A stretch of DNA of 5,950 bases from Sva-07 sp964651825 (lineage in GTDB: Bacteria; Actinomycetota; Acidimicrobiia; Acidimicrobiales; Ilumatobacteraceae): positions 1 to 5,950 of the forward strand of contig CAZYWK010000137.1 in the NCBI GenBank assembly GCA_964651825.1, given 5' to 3'. Below, piece by piece: positions 1 to 5,465 of the stretch; the first letter of the stretch is position 1, and each line of letters starts with the position of its first letter. Under the pieces are notes generated by a model that was not told where the DNA came from, did not search any database, and was given only the letters and a program-made list of their open reading frames with translations. A program made the position numbers and the translations under genes.

Positions 1-261
1 CGCGCCATCGTCGACGCCGGCTGGGTGCCCTACAGCTACCAGGTCGGCCAGACCGGCAAGGTCGTCAAGCCGACGGTGTACATCGCGGCGGGCATCTCCG
101 GTGCCACGCAGCACATGGTCGGCATGAAGGGCTCGAAGAACATCATCGCCATCAACAAGGACAAGGAAGCCCCGATCTTCGGCATCGCCGACCTCGGCAT
201 CGTGGGCGACGTGCACAAGGTGCTCCCGCAGCTCCTCGAAGCACTCCAGTCCCGCAGCTGA
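1..261 (+). CDS. etfA: Electron transfer flavoprotein subunit alpha, C-terminal part (5' end outside the window)
   Basis: The first 86 visible codons are open from base 1 in frame 1 and end in TGA. They match the C-terminal FAD-binding domain of ETF alpha. Visible family motifs are PYSYQVGQTGKVV (residues 10-22 of the fragment), the glycine-rich GISGATQH, which contacts the FAD in known structures, and AINKDKEAPIF followed by ADLGIVGD, the conserved end of the family. ETF alpha pairs with the beta subunit (EtfB) in the cytoplasm. The dimer carries electrons from acyl-CoA and related dehydrogenases to ETF-quinone oxidoreductase. The fragment ends in the usual place, so the 3' end is intact. 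The N-terminal domain and probably etfB lie upstream and are not visible. A strong hairpin follows 16 bases after the stop. The family call is very safe. Confidence 0.96.
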   Translation, partial: RAIVDAGWVPYSYQVGQTGKVVKPTVYIAAGISGATQHMVGMKGSKNIIAINKDKEAPIFGIADLGIVGDVHKVLPQLLEALQSRS

Positions 262-277
262 TCCGTTCCCGTTCCAT

Positions 278-330
278 CCGAAATCTGGAGCAGATGTCGC
301 GCTGAGCGCGACGGTCGCTCCAGATTTCGG
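278..330 (+). terminator. Nested long hairpin downstream of etfA, probable terminator
   Basis: A perfect 14-base inverted repeat (278-291 with 317-330, arm CCGAAATCTGGAGC) encloses a second perfect 7-base inverted repeat (296-302 with 306-312, GTCGCGC/GCGCGAC) around a TGA loop. The two stems are separated by a 4x4 internal loop that could form two G-U pairs in RNA, giving a nearly continuous 25-bp hairpin. It starts 16 bases after the etfA stop and is followed by CGTTTT, a short T run on the + strand. It lies between convergent genes, with the minus-strand operon ending at 359, so it may stop transcription from both sides. No T run follows it on the minus strand. The length and nesting are more than a terminator needs, so a dispersed palindromic repeat is an alternative. 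Confidence 0.75.
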
Positions 331-358
331 CGTTTTCCGGCAGCGTCACCGTTCGAGC

Positions 359-1360
359 TCAGGTGGCGTCGCGGGCGGTGATGGCCCAGGCGGTGGTGGT
401 GCCGGATTGCGTGTCGCGGTCGGCGACGGCGAGTTGGAGCGACCAGCCGAGCGACGGTTCGTAGGCGTCCCAGCGGAACCAGCGGAGCTCGTGGGCCAGC
501 GCACCGAGCTCGTCGGGTGGCACCGGCCAGTCGTCGGTGAGGTCACCGATCGCAGCCAGCAGCCACCACGCGCCGAACCGCCCCGAGGCGGCGCCCCGGC
601 GTCGGCCGTGGGCGCCGCCGCTCGCACCCGCCCACGCGATCCACGCGAGCGCCGTCGCGGGATCGAGCGGTGCGATCCGCGCCCGCCGCACTCCGAGCGC
701 GCCGATCGCCTCTTCCACCTCGCCGTCGACGCAGGCCACGTCGAGCTGTCCGTTGGAACTGGCGAGCCACGGTTCGACGAGCTGGCGCACGGCGAGTTCG
801 ACGTCGTCGTCGAGCCGTTCGGCCTCGGCCGGCTCGATGGCGGTCCAGTCGTCGGGGAGGTCGGGGGCAGGGAACTCGGCACCGTTGTCGGTGTAGTTCG
901 CGAGCGCGTACGCCGGTTCCCAGCTCTCGATCACGAGCGGCAGTTCGAGCACCGGCGGGAGATCGTCGGCGCCGTCGATCGCCTCGCCACGGAGCGCACG
1001 CTCCTGGGCGACGAACGCGGCGCGAGGGCCGCGATCGAGCACGGGTTCGAGGTCGGCCCACGTGTGGTGCTGGGCGGCCACCTCGGTGAGGGGGCCGATC
1101 GTGAACCGACCGGACAGGCCGTCGGTCTCGTCGAGCACGGCCGCCACGAACTCGGGCGGTGCGAGCAGCGCCAGCCGGTACTCGGCGAGCGTGGCCGCCG
1201 GCCACAGCTGTCGGCCGGTGTCGACGGCGTGGCGGGACCGGTCGCGCAGGCGCAGTAGACCGTCCCAGTCACGGCCCGAGCAGCGGTCGTCGATCATCCT
1301 CACCAGGCCGTCGAGGTCGCCACGGTGGATCAGCTCGTCGAGCCGATCGTCGGCGCTCAT
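359..1360 (-). CDS. Hypothetical protein (333 aa), last gene of the kinase/phosphomutase operon
   Basis: I do not recognise this 333-residue protein. The ATG at 1360 lies 10 bases after the stop of the SCO1664-like kinase gene, with an AGG about 9 bases upstream as a possible ribosome binding site, so it is probably co-transcribed and translated from the same message. It looks cytoplasmic: no signal peptide, no convincing membrane segment, and an acidic helical N-terminal half (about 1-65). A central region of alternating acidic and hydrophobic residues (about 165-225) precedes a Gly/Arg-rich stretch at 245-261 (GASGGAHGRRRGAASGR). A tryptophan-rich C-terminal part follows, with W265, W266, W278, W294, W297 and W306. 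Only two cysteines are visible (C27, C210), so an iron-sulfur or zinc site is unlikely. High GC at third codon positions and the operon position make it a real gene. Its function is unknown; a role linked to the upstream trio is inference from position only. Confidence 0.85.
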   Translation of the reverse strand: MSADDRLDELIHRGDLDGLVRMIDDRCSGRDWDGLLRLRDRSRHAVDTGRQLWPAATLAEYRLALLAPPEFVAAVLDETDGLSGRFTIGPLTEVAAQHHTWADLEPVLDRGPRAAFVAQERALRGEAIDGADDLPPVLELPLVIESWEPAYALANYTDNGAEFPAPDLPDDWTAIEPAEAERLDDDVELAVRQLVEPWLASSNGQLDVACVDGEVEEAIGALGVRRARIAPLDPATALAWIAWAGASGGAHGRRRGAASGRFGAWWLLAAIGDLTDDWPVPPDELGALAHELRWFRWDAYEPSLGWSLQLAVADRDTQSGTTTAWAITARDAT

Positions 1361-1370
1361 TCGGGTCGAC

Positions 1371-2213
1371 CTACACCAACGGCCAGGGATAGCGGCGGCC
1401 GGACGGGTCGGTCGGGAACGCCCGCTCCTTCACACACCACGCGGCACGCCCCTGGATCGCCTCGACCTCGGCGTCGTTCAACAGTGCGGCGATGTCGAGC
1501 GGGACCCGGGCACACAGTTCGGCCACCGGTGCCAGCAGGTCGTCGGCGATCGGCTCGCCGCCGAACTCCCAGATCACGGTGCGCAGCTTGAACTCCGGCG
1601 CGAAGCAGAGCCCCTGGTCGATGCCCCACACGCTGCCCGGTGCGTCGTCGGCACCAGGGACGAGCAGCACGTGACCGCTCTTGCGGTCGGTGTTGTTGGC
1701 GACGACGTCGAGCAGCGCCATCGCCCGCAGCCGGTCGTGCAGCTCGGGGTGGGACTCGTAGATCGTGAAGTAGTGCTGGCGGTGATCGGCGGTGACGAAC
1801 CACTGCACCGACCCCTCGCCGATCGGGCCGTCGCGCAGCACCGTGGGCGGCACCACGTGCAGCCCGAGCGCCTCGCTCAGCCGGTAGGCCGCGACCTCGC
1901 GGCGGTGCAGGCCGGGTTCGAAGTCCCACAGTGGCCGCTCACCGCGCATCGGCTTGTAGATCGCCGGGTGTGACCGGCCGCGGTGTTCGACGTGGACGAG
2001 GAACGTCGCGTTGCTGCTGTAGGGCATCCGGCCCTCGACGGTGATCTCGCCGCGGAGCAGATGCTCGACCGGATCCTCCACCTCGTCGACGCGCAGCTCG
2101 ACCGTCGTGCCGCCCTGCTCGCCGTCCTCGTCCTCGTCTTCGTCCTCGAACTCGAACTCGTCGGCTTCGTCGAACTCGTCCTCGACGATCCCGTCGTCGG
2201 GCCAGGAGCTCAC
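1371..2213 (-). CDS. SCO1664 family protein, PI3/PI4-kinase-like
   Basis: This 280-residue protein belongs to the actinobacterial SCO1664 family (the TIGR03843 type), which is distantly related to phosphatidylinositol 3/4-kinases. The conserved core begins at GRMPYSSNATFLV (residues 61-73). YKPMRGERPLWDF (86-98) carries the likely ATP-binding lysine K87, and REVAAYRLSE (105-114) the likely partner glutamate E106. DVVANNTDRKSGH (169-181) resembles a catalytic loop, and WGIDQG (196-201) supplies the metal-binding aspartate D199. The kinase activity is inferred; the substrate is unknown. The start is GTG at 2213, three bases after the DUF3090 stop, which suggests translational coupling; a GAGG lies 12 bases upstream. 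Residues 1-60 form an N-terminal extension that includes a run with 17 acidic residues out of 22 (11-32). The ATG at codon 63 is unlikely as a start because it would remove conserved residues just upstream. Confidence 0.9.
   Translation of the reverse strand: MSSWPDDGIVEDEFDEADEFEFEDEDEDEDGEQGGTTVELRVDEVEDPVEHLLRGEITVEGRMPYSSNATFLVHVEHRGRSHPAIYKPMRGERPLWDFEPGLHRREVAAYRLSEALGLHVVPPTVLRDGPIGEGSVQWFVTADHRQHYFTIYESHPELHDRLRAMALLDVVANNTDRKSGHVLLVPGADDAPGSVWGIDQGLCFAPEFKLRTVIWEFGGEPIADDLLAPVAELCARVPLDIAALLNDAEVEAIQGRAAWCVKERAFPTDPSGRRYPWPLV
2118..2183 (-). repeat. Low-complexity acidic tract in the kinase N-terminus
   Basis: On the minus strand this stretch is an imperfect triplet array of GAG, GAC, GAA and TTC codons, encoding residues 11-32 of the kinase-like protein (17 Asp/Glu of 22, the rest Phe, Ala and Gly). 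Mixed synonymous codons (GAC/GAG/GAA) suggest selection for the acidic protein sequence rather than a recent slippage event, although the repeated GACGAG unit could still be slippage-prone. Confidence 0.8.
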
Positions 2214-2216
2214 GGC

Positions 2217-2723
2217 TCAGTTCATCCTCGGGCAGTCGTGGCCGTCGGGGTCGATCGGGTTGCCGCACCACCGGCACGTCGGGCGGCCGGCCTCGATCAC
2301 GTCGTCGGCCCGATCGCAGAACGCGGCGGCCTGGCCCCGGTTGACGTACAGCCGCACGTGGCCACGGTCGGGATCCTCGACGAGCTCGCCCTCCTCGTCG
2401 ACCTCACCGACCTCCTCCAACTGGATCAGCAGTCGGTCGCTCCCGCGGTCGTAGCCGAGCCCGATCGGGCCGAGCACGAACGCGGCGTCGATCGGCTCGA
2501 CCAGTTCCAACGCGCTCGGCATCGGCTTGTCGTCCGGCGGCGGGAGGTCGCTGAGCACGCGGCGCAGGTACTGGACGATCGCTGCGGCCTGCTGCTTCTC
2601 GCACTTGAGCGTGACACGTTGCCCATCGGCACGGGCCTGCAGGTAGAAGACCCGCTCGCCGGGGCGTCCCTGGGTGCCGAGCGTGAACGCATCGACGTCG
2701 TCGAACTCGAGGAACACACCCAT
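2217..2723 (-). CDS. DUF3090 family protein with C-terminal Cys/His cluster
   Basis: This 168-residue protein belongs to the DUF3090 family (the TIGR03847 type), the middle member of the actinobacterial trio. The ATG at 2723 was chosen because the family sequence begins there (MGVFLEFDDVDAFTLGTQG). It lies two bases after the upstream phosphomutase stop, a coupled arrangement. The N-terminal part (1-60) contains GERVFYLQA and TLKCEKQQAAAIVQYL; the middle has an acidic loop (103-120). The C-terminus has the family's cysteine/histidine signature PTCRWCGNPIDPDGHDCPR, with C150, C153, H162 and C164 positioned as a possible single zinc-binding knuckle (inference). The protein is probably cytoplasmic, with no signal peptide. 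The biochemical role is unknown. Its constant pairing with a kinase-like and a mutase-like protein suggests an accessory or regulatory subunit of the same pathway. Confidence 0.93.
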   Translation of the reverse strand: MGVFLEFDDVDAFTLGTQGRPGERVFYLQARADGQRVTLKCEKQQAAAIVQYLRRVLSDLPPPDDKPMPSALELVEPIDAAFVLGPIGLGYDRGSDRLLIQLEEVGEVDEEGELVEDPDRGHVRLYVNRGQAAAFCDRADDVIEAGRPTCRWCGNPIDPDGHDCPRMN

Positions 2724-2725
2724 GA

Positions 2726-3454
2726 TCAGCTCGGCTGGAGGTCGGTCAGGGGCCGGCCGGTCGAGTTGACCGCGAGGACGACGGGCCCGCCGGCACCCCA
2801 CGCGATCGCGGTGACCGAGGCGGGGCTGATGACGATGCGCTGGAAGAGGTCGATGTGCGTACCGAGGGCGTGGGCGACGGCCGCCTTGATCGTGTCGGCG
2901 TGCGACACGCACACGACGGTGCCGCCTGGGTGTGCCTGGCGGAGCCGGTCGAGGGTCGACACCATGCGGGTCTGCATCTCGGTGAAGCTCTCGCCGCCGG
3001 GGAAGCGGAACGTCGAGGGCGCCCGCTGCACGGTCTGCCACTCGGGCAGCTTCATCAAGTCCTTCAGCTCCCGTCCGGTCCACTCGCCGAAGTCACACTC
3101 GAACAGTCCGCGGTCGACAACCGTGCGCAGGTCGCGAGCCTTGGCGATCGGTGCCGCGGTCTCCTTCGCCCGCTCCAGCGGCGAGCTGTAGATCGCATCG
3201 ACCCGCTTCAGCGCGCCGATGCGCTCCGCCGCGATCTCGGCCTGCGCCCGGCCCTCGTCGGCGAGGTGCAGGCCCTTGGCTCGGCCGGGGAGGACCTTGC
3301 CGGTCGTGGGGGTCTGCCCGTGGCGCACGAGCAGCATCGTGGTCATCGCCGGATGGGTCGCTGAAGACTTCGCTCGACTCGACGCTCCGCGCCGGCCGGC
3401 GCGCTTCGTGCCGGCGGTCTTCGTGCTGGTGGACGACGGTTTCGTGGTGGCCAT
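2726..3454 (-). CDS. MSMEG_4193 family histidine phosphatase / putative phosphomutase
   Basis: This is a histidine-phosphatase (phosphoglycerate-mutase-like) superfamily protein of the MSMEG_4193 type (the TIGR03848 type). From the ATG at 3454 it has 242 residues. The catalytic core starts at codon 37 (MTTMLLVRHGQT). There the RHG motif (R44, H45, G46) gives the phospho-accepting histidine, SSPLERAKET gives R95, FECDFGEW gives the acid E119, and CVSHAD gives the second histidine H185. The set is complete, so it should be active as a phosphatase or mutase; the substrate is unknown. The first 36 residues are an Ala/Ser/Thr/Lys/Arg-rich basic tail not typical of the family, so translation could instead start at the ATG at 3346 (206 aa). 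I chose 3454 because the extension keeps coding-like high GC at third positions and a TAGGTT hexamer lies 11 bases upstream. It is the first gene of the operon. Confidence 0.88.
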   Translation of the reverse strand: MATTKPSSTSTKTAGTKRAGRRGASSRAKSSATHPAMTTMLLVRHGQTPTTGKVLPGRAKGLHLADEGRAQAEIAAERIGALKRVDAIYSSPLERAKETAAPIAKARDLRTVVDRGLFECDFGEWTGRELKDLMKLPEWQTVQRAPSTFRFPGGESFTEMQTRMVSTLDRLRQAHPGGTVVCVSHADTIKAAVAHALGTHIDLFQRIVISPASVTAIAWGAGGPVVLAVNSTGRPLTDLQPS

Positions 3455-3465
3455 GGGGTGGCCCC

Positions 3466-3475
3466 AACCTACTGT
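3466..3475. promoter_or_regulatory. Possible overlapping divergent -10 elements (phosphomutase operon / udgB)
   Basis: The 29 bases between the two divergent starts contain two TANNNT hexamers that share their TA step. TACTGT on the + strand (3470-3475) ends 8 bases before the udgB GTG. TAGGTT on the minus strand (3471-3466) ends 11 bases before the phosphomutase ATG. Such spacing would give leaderless or nearly leaderless transcripts, which are common in Actinobacteria. No -35 box is clear on either side and there is no good Shine-Dalgarno for either gene. This is a prediction from pattern alone. Confidence 0.35.
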
Positions 3476-3483
3476 CGGGTTCC

Positions 3484-4164
3484 GTGACTCCCCTCGCGCG
3501 ACTGGAAGCCGACGTCGTCGACTGCCGTGCGTGCCCGCGTCTCGTCGCCTGGCGCGAGCAGGTGGCGGCCGAGAAGCGGGCGTCGTTCCGCGACGAGACC
3601 TATTGGGGCCGGCCGGTGCCCGGCTTCGGCGATCCCGCGGCACACATCGTCGTGGTCGGCCTCGCGCCCGCTGCGCACGGTGCGAATCGGACCGGTCGGG
3701 TCTTCACCGGTGATCGCAGCGGTGACTGGTTGTTCCGGGCGATGTTCCGTGCCGGCCTGGCGAACCAGCCCACCTCGGTCTCGATCGACGACGGGCTGCG
3801 GCTCACCGACGCGTGGGTCACCGCGACGGTGAAGTGCGCACCCCCGGACAACAAACCGCTGCCGTCCGAGCGCGACAACTGCGCCCCGTTCCTACAGCGC
3901 GAGCTCGACGCCTTGACGAACACGTCGGTGATCGTTTGCCTCGGAGCGTTCGGCTACGAGGCGATCACTCGCCACTTCGGGATCCGCCCGCGACCGAAGT
4001 TCGGCCACGGCGTCGAGATCGACGTCACGGCCTGGGTCGGCCGCCCGACCACCGTGCTGTGCTCGTTCCACCCGAGCCAGCAGAACACGTTCACGAAACG
4101 TCTCACCGAACCGATGCTCGACGCCATCTTCACCCGCGCCGCCGCACTCGCGGCCCACGCCTGA
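3484..4164 (+). CDS. udgB: Type 5 uracil-DNA glycosylase (UdgB), iron-sulfur
   Basis: This 226-residue protein matches family 5 uracil-DNA glycosylases, which excise uracil, and in studied members hypoxanthine and other deaminated bases, from DNA to start base excision repair. The family signature GLAPAAHGANRTGRVFTGD spans residues 59-77 and ends in the acidic residue D77 expected in the active site. The second signature is HPSQQNTFT (196-204). Four cysteines (C14, C17, C118, C133), in the contexts DCRACPRL, VKCAPPDNKP and DNCAPF, are placed to hold the [4Fe-4S] cluster known for this family. The length is usual. GTG at 3484 is the only sensible in-frame start just before the conserved DCRACPRL region; no strong ribosome binding site precedes it. 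After QNTFT a lysine (K205) stands where I would expect glycine. It is divergent from the phosphomutase operon and ends before a hairpin shared with the convergent esterase gene. Confidence 0.94.
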   Translation: MTPLARLEADVVDCRACPRLVAWREQVAAEKRASFRDETYWGRPVPGFGDPAAHIVVVGLAPAAHGANRTGRVFTGDRSGDWLFRAMFRAGLANQPTSVSIDDGLRLTDAWVTATVKCAPPDNKPLPSERDNCAPFLQRELDALTNTSVIVCLGAFGYEAITRHFGIRPRPKFGHGVEIDVTAWVGRPTTVLCSFHPSQQNTFTKRLTEPMLDAIFTRAAALAAHA

Positions 4165-4172
4165 TAGTGCGC

Positions 4173-4212
4173 TGAGCGACACCACGCCATCTCGTCGTGG
4201 TGGTTTCGCTCA
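4173..4212. terminator. Hairpin between convergent udgB and esterase, probable bidirectional terminator
   Basis: TGAGCGA (4173-4179) pairs with TCGCTCA (4206-4212), and CACCACG (4180-4186) pairs with CGTGGTG (4196-4202). This makes a 14-bp stem with a 3-base bulge (4203-4205) and a 9-base loop. It begins 9 bases after the udgB stop and sits 11 bases beyond the esterase stop, filling most of the 58-base convergent gap. There is no T run on either strand, so it would act as a U-tract-free hairpin, or protect the RNA 3' ends. Confidence 0.65.
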
Positions 4213-4222
4213 TCGCCTCGGG

Positions 4223-5134
4223 TCAGCGCAGCGCGGCGATCAGGGCTTCGGCGGCGACGGCATGTGCGACGCGGGCATCGGAGAGCAGGTCGGGAAGCGA
4301 GAAGAAGCTGTGGATCTGGCCCGGGAAGTGGACGTGCGAAGTGGTCACGCCGGCGTCGATCAGCCGTTGTGCGTAGGCGATCCCTTCGTCGCGCAGTGGG
4401 TCGAACCCAGCGGTGATGACGAGCGCCGGCGGGGCGGCAGCGAGGCACTCGTCGGTCGCCAGGAGCGGCGACACGCGCGGATCGTCGACGCTGCCCGCAT
4501 CGCCGAGCAGGTACTGGTCGACGAACCACCGCATCCCCGACGCCGTCAACATGAACCCCTCGGCGTTCTCGACGTACGACGGTGTGTTCGCCCGCGCGTC
4601 GGTCACCGGATACACGAGCAGCTGGAAGCGGATCGGCGCCGGCGGTGACTGGCACACGACAGCGGCCAGGTTGCCGCCGGCGGAGTCGCCACCGACGGCG
4701 AGGCGGCCGGGGTCGACGCCGAGCTCGTCGGCGTGTTCGTGGGCCCAGGCCGTGGCGGCCATGCAGTCGTCGAGGCCCGCCGGGAACGGAGCTTCCGGCG
4801 CCAGCCGGTAGTCGACGCTGAGCACGGTGTGTCCCGTGCGGTTGGTGAGTGTGCGGCAGACGTTGTCGTGCGTGTCGAGGTCACCGAGGACCCAACCGCC
4901 ACCGTGGAACCACACCAGGAGCCCCGGCCGGGTCGTGTCGGGAACGGCGCGGTACAGGCGGGCCGGGACCCCGCCGGCGTCGAGATCACGGATCTCGAAG
5001 CAGTCCTCGGTCGGCGGACGCAGCAGTGCCCGACGGGCCACACGAGCTTCGACGGCACCCTGTTGCGCGGTCGTCGGTCCGCCGATCTGCTCGAGGAGCG
5101 CCAGCAACGAGGCGGCTTCGCGGTGCAGGGGCAT
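4223..5134 (-). CDS. Alpha/beta hydrolase, HSL (family IV) esterase/lipase
   Basis: This 303-residue protein is a complete hormone-sensitive-lipase-type (bacterial family IV) carboxylesterase, which hydrolyses short- or medium-chain esters; the natural substrate cannot be told. The oxyanion-hole motif HGGGWVLGD is at residues 77-85 and DYRLAPEAPFPAG at 108-120. The nucleophile elbow GDSAGGN is at 149-155 with S151. The remaining triad members are D245 in FDPLRDE and H275 in GQIHSFF. The N-terminal cap region (about 1-55) is present and no signal peptide is seen, so it is probably cytoplasmic. ATG at 5134 is well supported: AGGA lies 7 bases upstream. It stands alone on its strand, convergent with udgB and divergent from the lipoprotein gene, with 31 bases between the two starts. 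Confidence 0.94.
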   Translation of the reverse strand: MPLHREAASLLALLEQIGGPTTAQQGAVEARVARRALLRPPTEDCFEIRDLDAGGVPARLYRAVPDTTRPGLLVWFHGGGWVLGDLDTHDNVCRTLTNRTGHTVLSVDYRLAPEAPFPAGLDDCMAATAWAHEHADELGVDPGRLAVGGDSAGGNLAAVVCQSPPAPIRFQLLVYPVTDARANTPSYVENAEGFMLTASGMRWFVDQYLLGDAGSVDDPRVSPLLATDECLAAAPPALVITAGFDPLRDEGIAYAQRLIDAGVTTSHVHFPGQIHSFFSLPDLLSDARVAHAVAAEALIAALR

Positions 5135-5148
5135 CGGGGAATCCTGCC

Positions 5149-5156
5149 ACTATCGT
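5149..5156. promoter_or_regulatory. Possible overlapping divergent -10 elements (esterase / lipoprotein)
   Basis: TATCGT on the + strand (5151-5156; four of six match TATAAT) ends 9 bases before the lipoprotein GTG. GATAGT on the minus strand (5154-5149; also four of six) ends 14 bases before the esterase ATG. The two hexamers share four bases. No -35 boxes are evident. If the minus element is used, its transcript start would fall close to the esterase AGGA ribosome binding site, which weakens the minus-strand call. Confidence 0.27.
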
Positions 5157-5165
5157 GTCGGCGCT

Positions 5166-5465
5166 GTGAAGACGTCTCCCGGTCGCCCCATGCTCCGCGC
5201 GGTCGCGCTGGTGCTCGCCGCAACGTTCGGCGTCGCCGCCTGCAGCTCGCAGCCGAGCGCGCACCGGGTCGCCGAAGACCTCATCAAGACGTTGGCCACA
5301 ACCGACGAGGAACGCGACTGCATGCTCGCCAAGCTGAACGCGTACGGCTCCGACGAGCTCGAAGACATCGGTAAGGATGCCGATTCGGGCGACGTGGCGG
5401 CCAAGGCCGAAGCCCAGGCCGAGCTCGACGCGTTCCAAGTCGAGCTCGAATCCTGCCGTCACTGA
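5166..5465 (+). CDS. Small putative lipoprotein with two mature-domain cysteines
   Basis: This is a 99-residue protein from GTG at 5166, or 91 residues from ATG at 5190. The N-terminus is a lipoprotein signal peptide: basic residues (K2, R7, R11 in the long form), a hydrophobic core AVALVLAATFGVAA, and the lipobox VAAC with the lipidated cysteine at position 26 (long form). It should be exported and anchored to the outer face of the cell membrane. The mature part of about 74 residues is acidic and predicted helical (VAEDLIKTLATTDEERDCMLAKL, split here at the cysteine: DCMLAKL, then ELDAFQVELESC). Besides the lipidated cysteine it has only two others, one in RDCML and one in ESCRH at the extreme C-terminus, probably joined by a disulfide that closes a helical bundle. 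I do not recognise a named family. The GTG start fits the upstream TATCGT hexamer; the ATG gives an equally good signal peptide. Confidence 0.82.
   Translation: MKTSPGRPMLRAVALVLAATFGVAACSSQPSAHRVAEDLIKTLATTDEERDCMLAKLNAYGSDELEDIGKDADSGDVAAKAEAQAELDAFQVELESCRH

Noticed and set aside
407..1258. A 283-codon open frame on the + strand antisense to the 333-residue hypothetical gene
   Set aside because: The minus-strand frame has the operon context and a balanced amino acid composition; the + frame gives an Arg/Gly/Glu-rich product typical of a GC-rich shadow.
2118..2183. The GAC/GAG-rich triplet run as a phase-variation microsatellite
   Set aside because: The unit is a codon triplet with mixed synonymous codons, so length change would not shift the frame and no uniform repeat array exists.
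2724..3083. Upstream extension of the DUF3090 gene to a start at 3083
   Set aside because: It would overlap the phosphomutase core almost entirely; the family sequence begins exactly at the ATG at 2723, two bases after the upstream stop.
1983..3191. A 402-codon open frame on the + strand antisense to the kinase, DUF3090 and phosphomutase genes
   Set aside because: It is opposite three genes with clear family motifs; its protein is His/Val/Asp-rich without motifs, as expected from the antisense of GC-rich codons.
3151..3483. Upstream extension of udgB
   Set aside because: The extra residues are Arg/Ser/Pro-rich, antisense to the phosphomutase, and outside the family domain; GTG at 3484 gives the usual family length.
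4827..5165. Upstream extension of the lipoprotein gene
   Set aside because: It would bury the signal peptide in the middle of the protein and overlap the esterase gene on the other strand.
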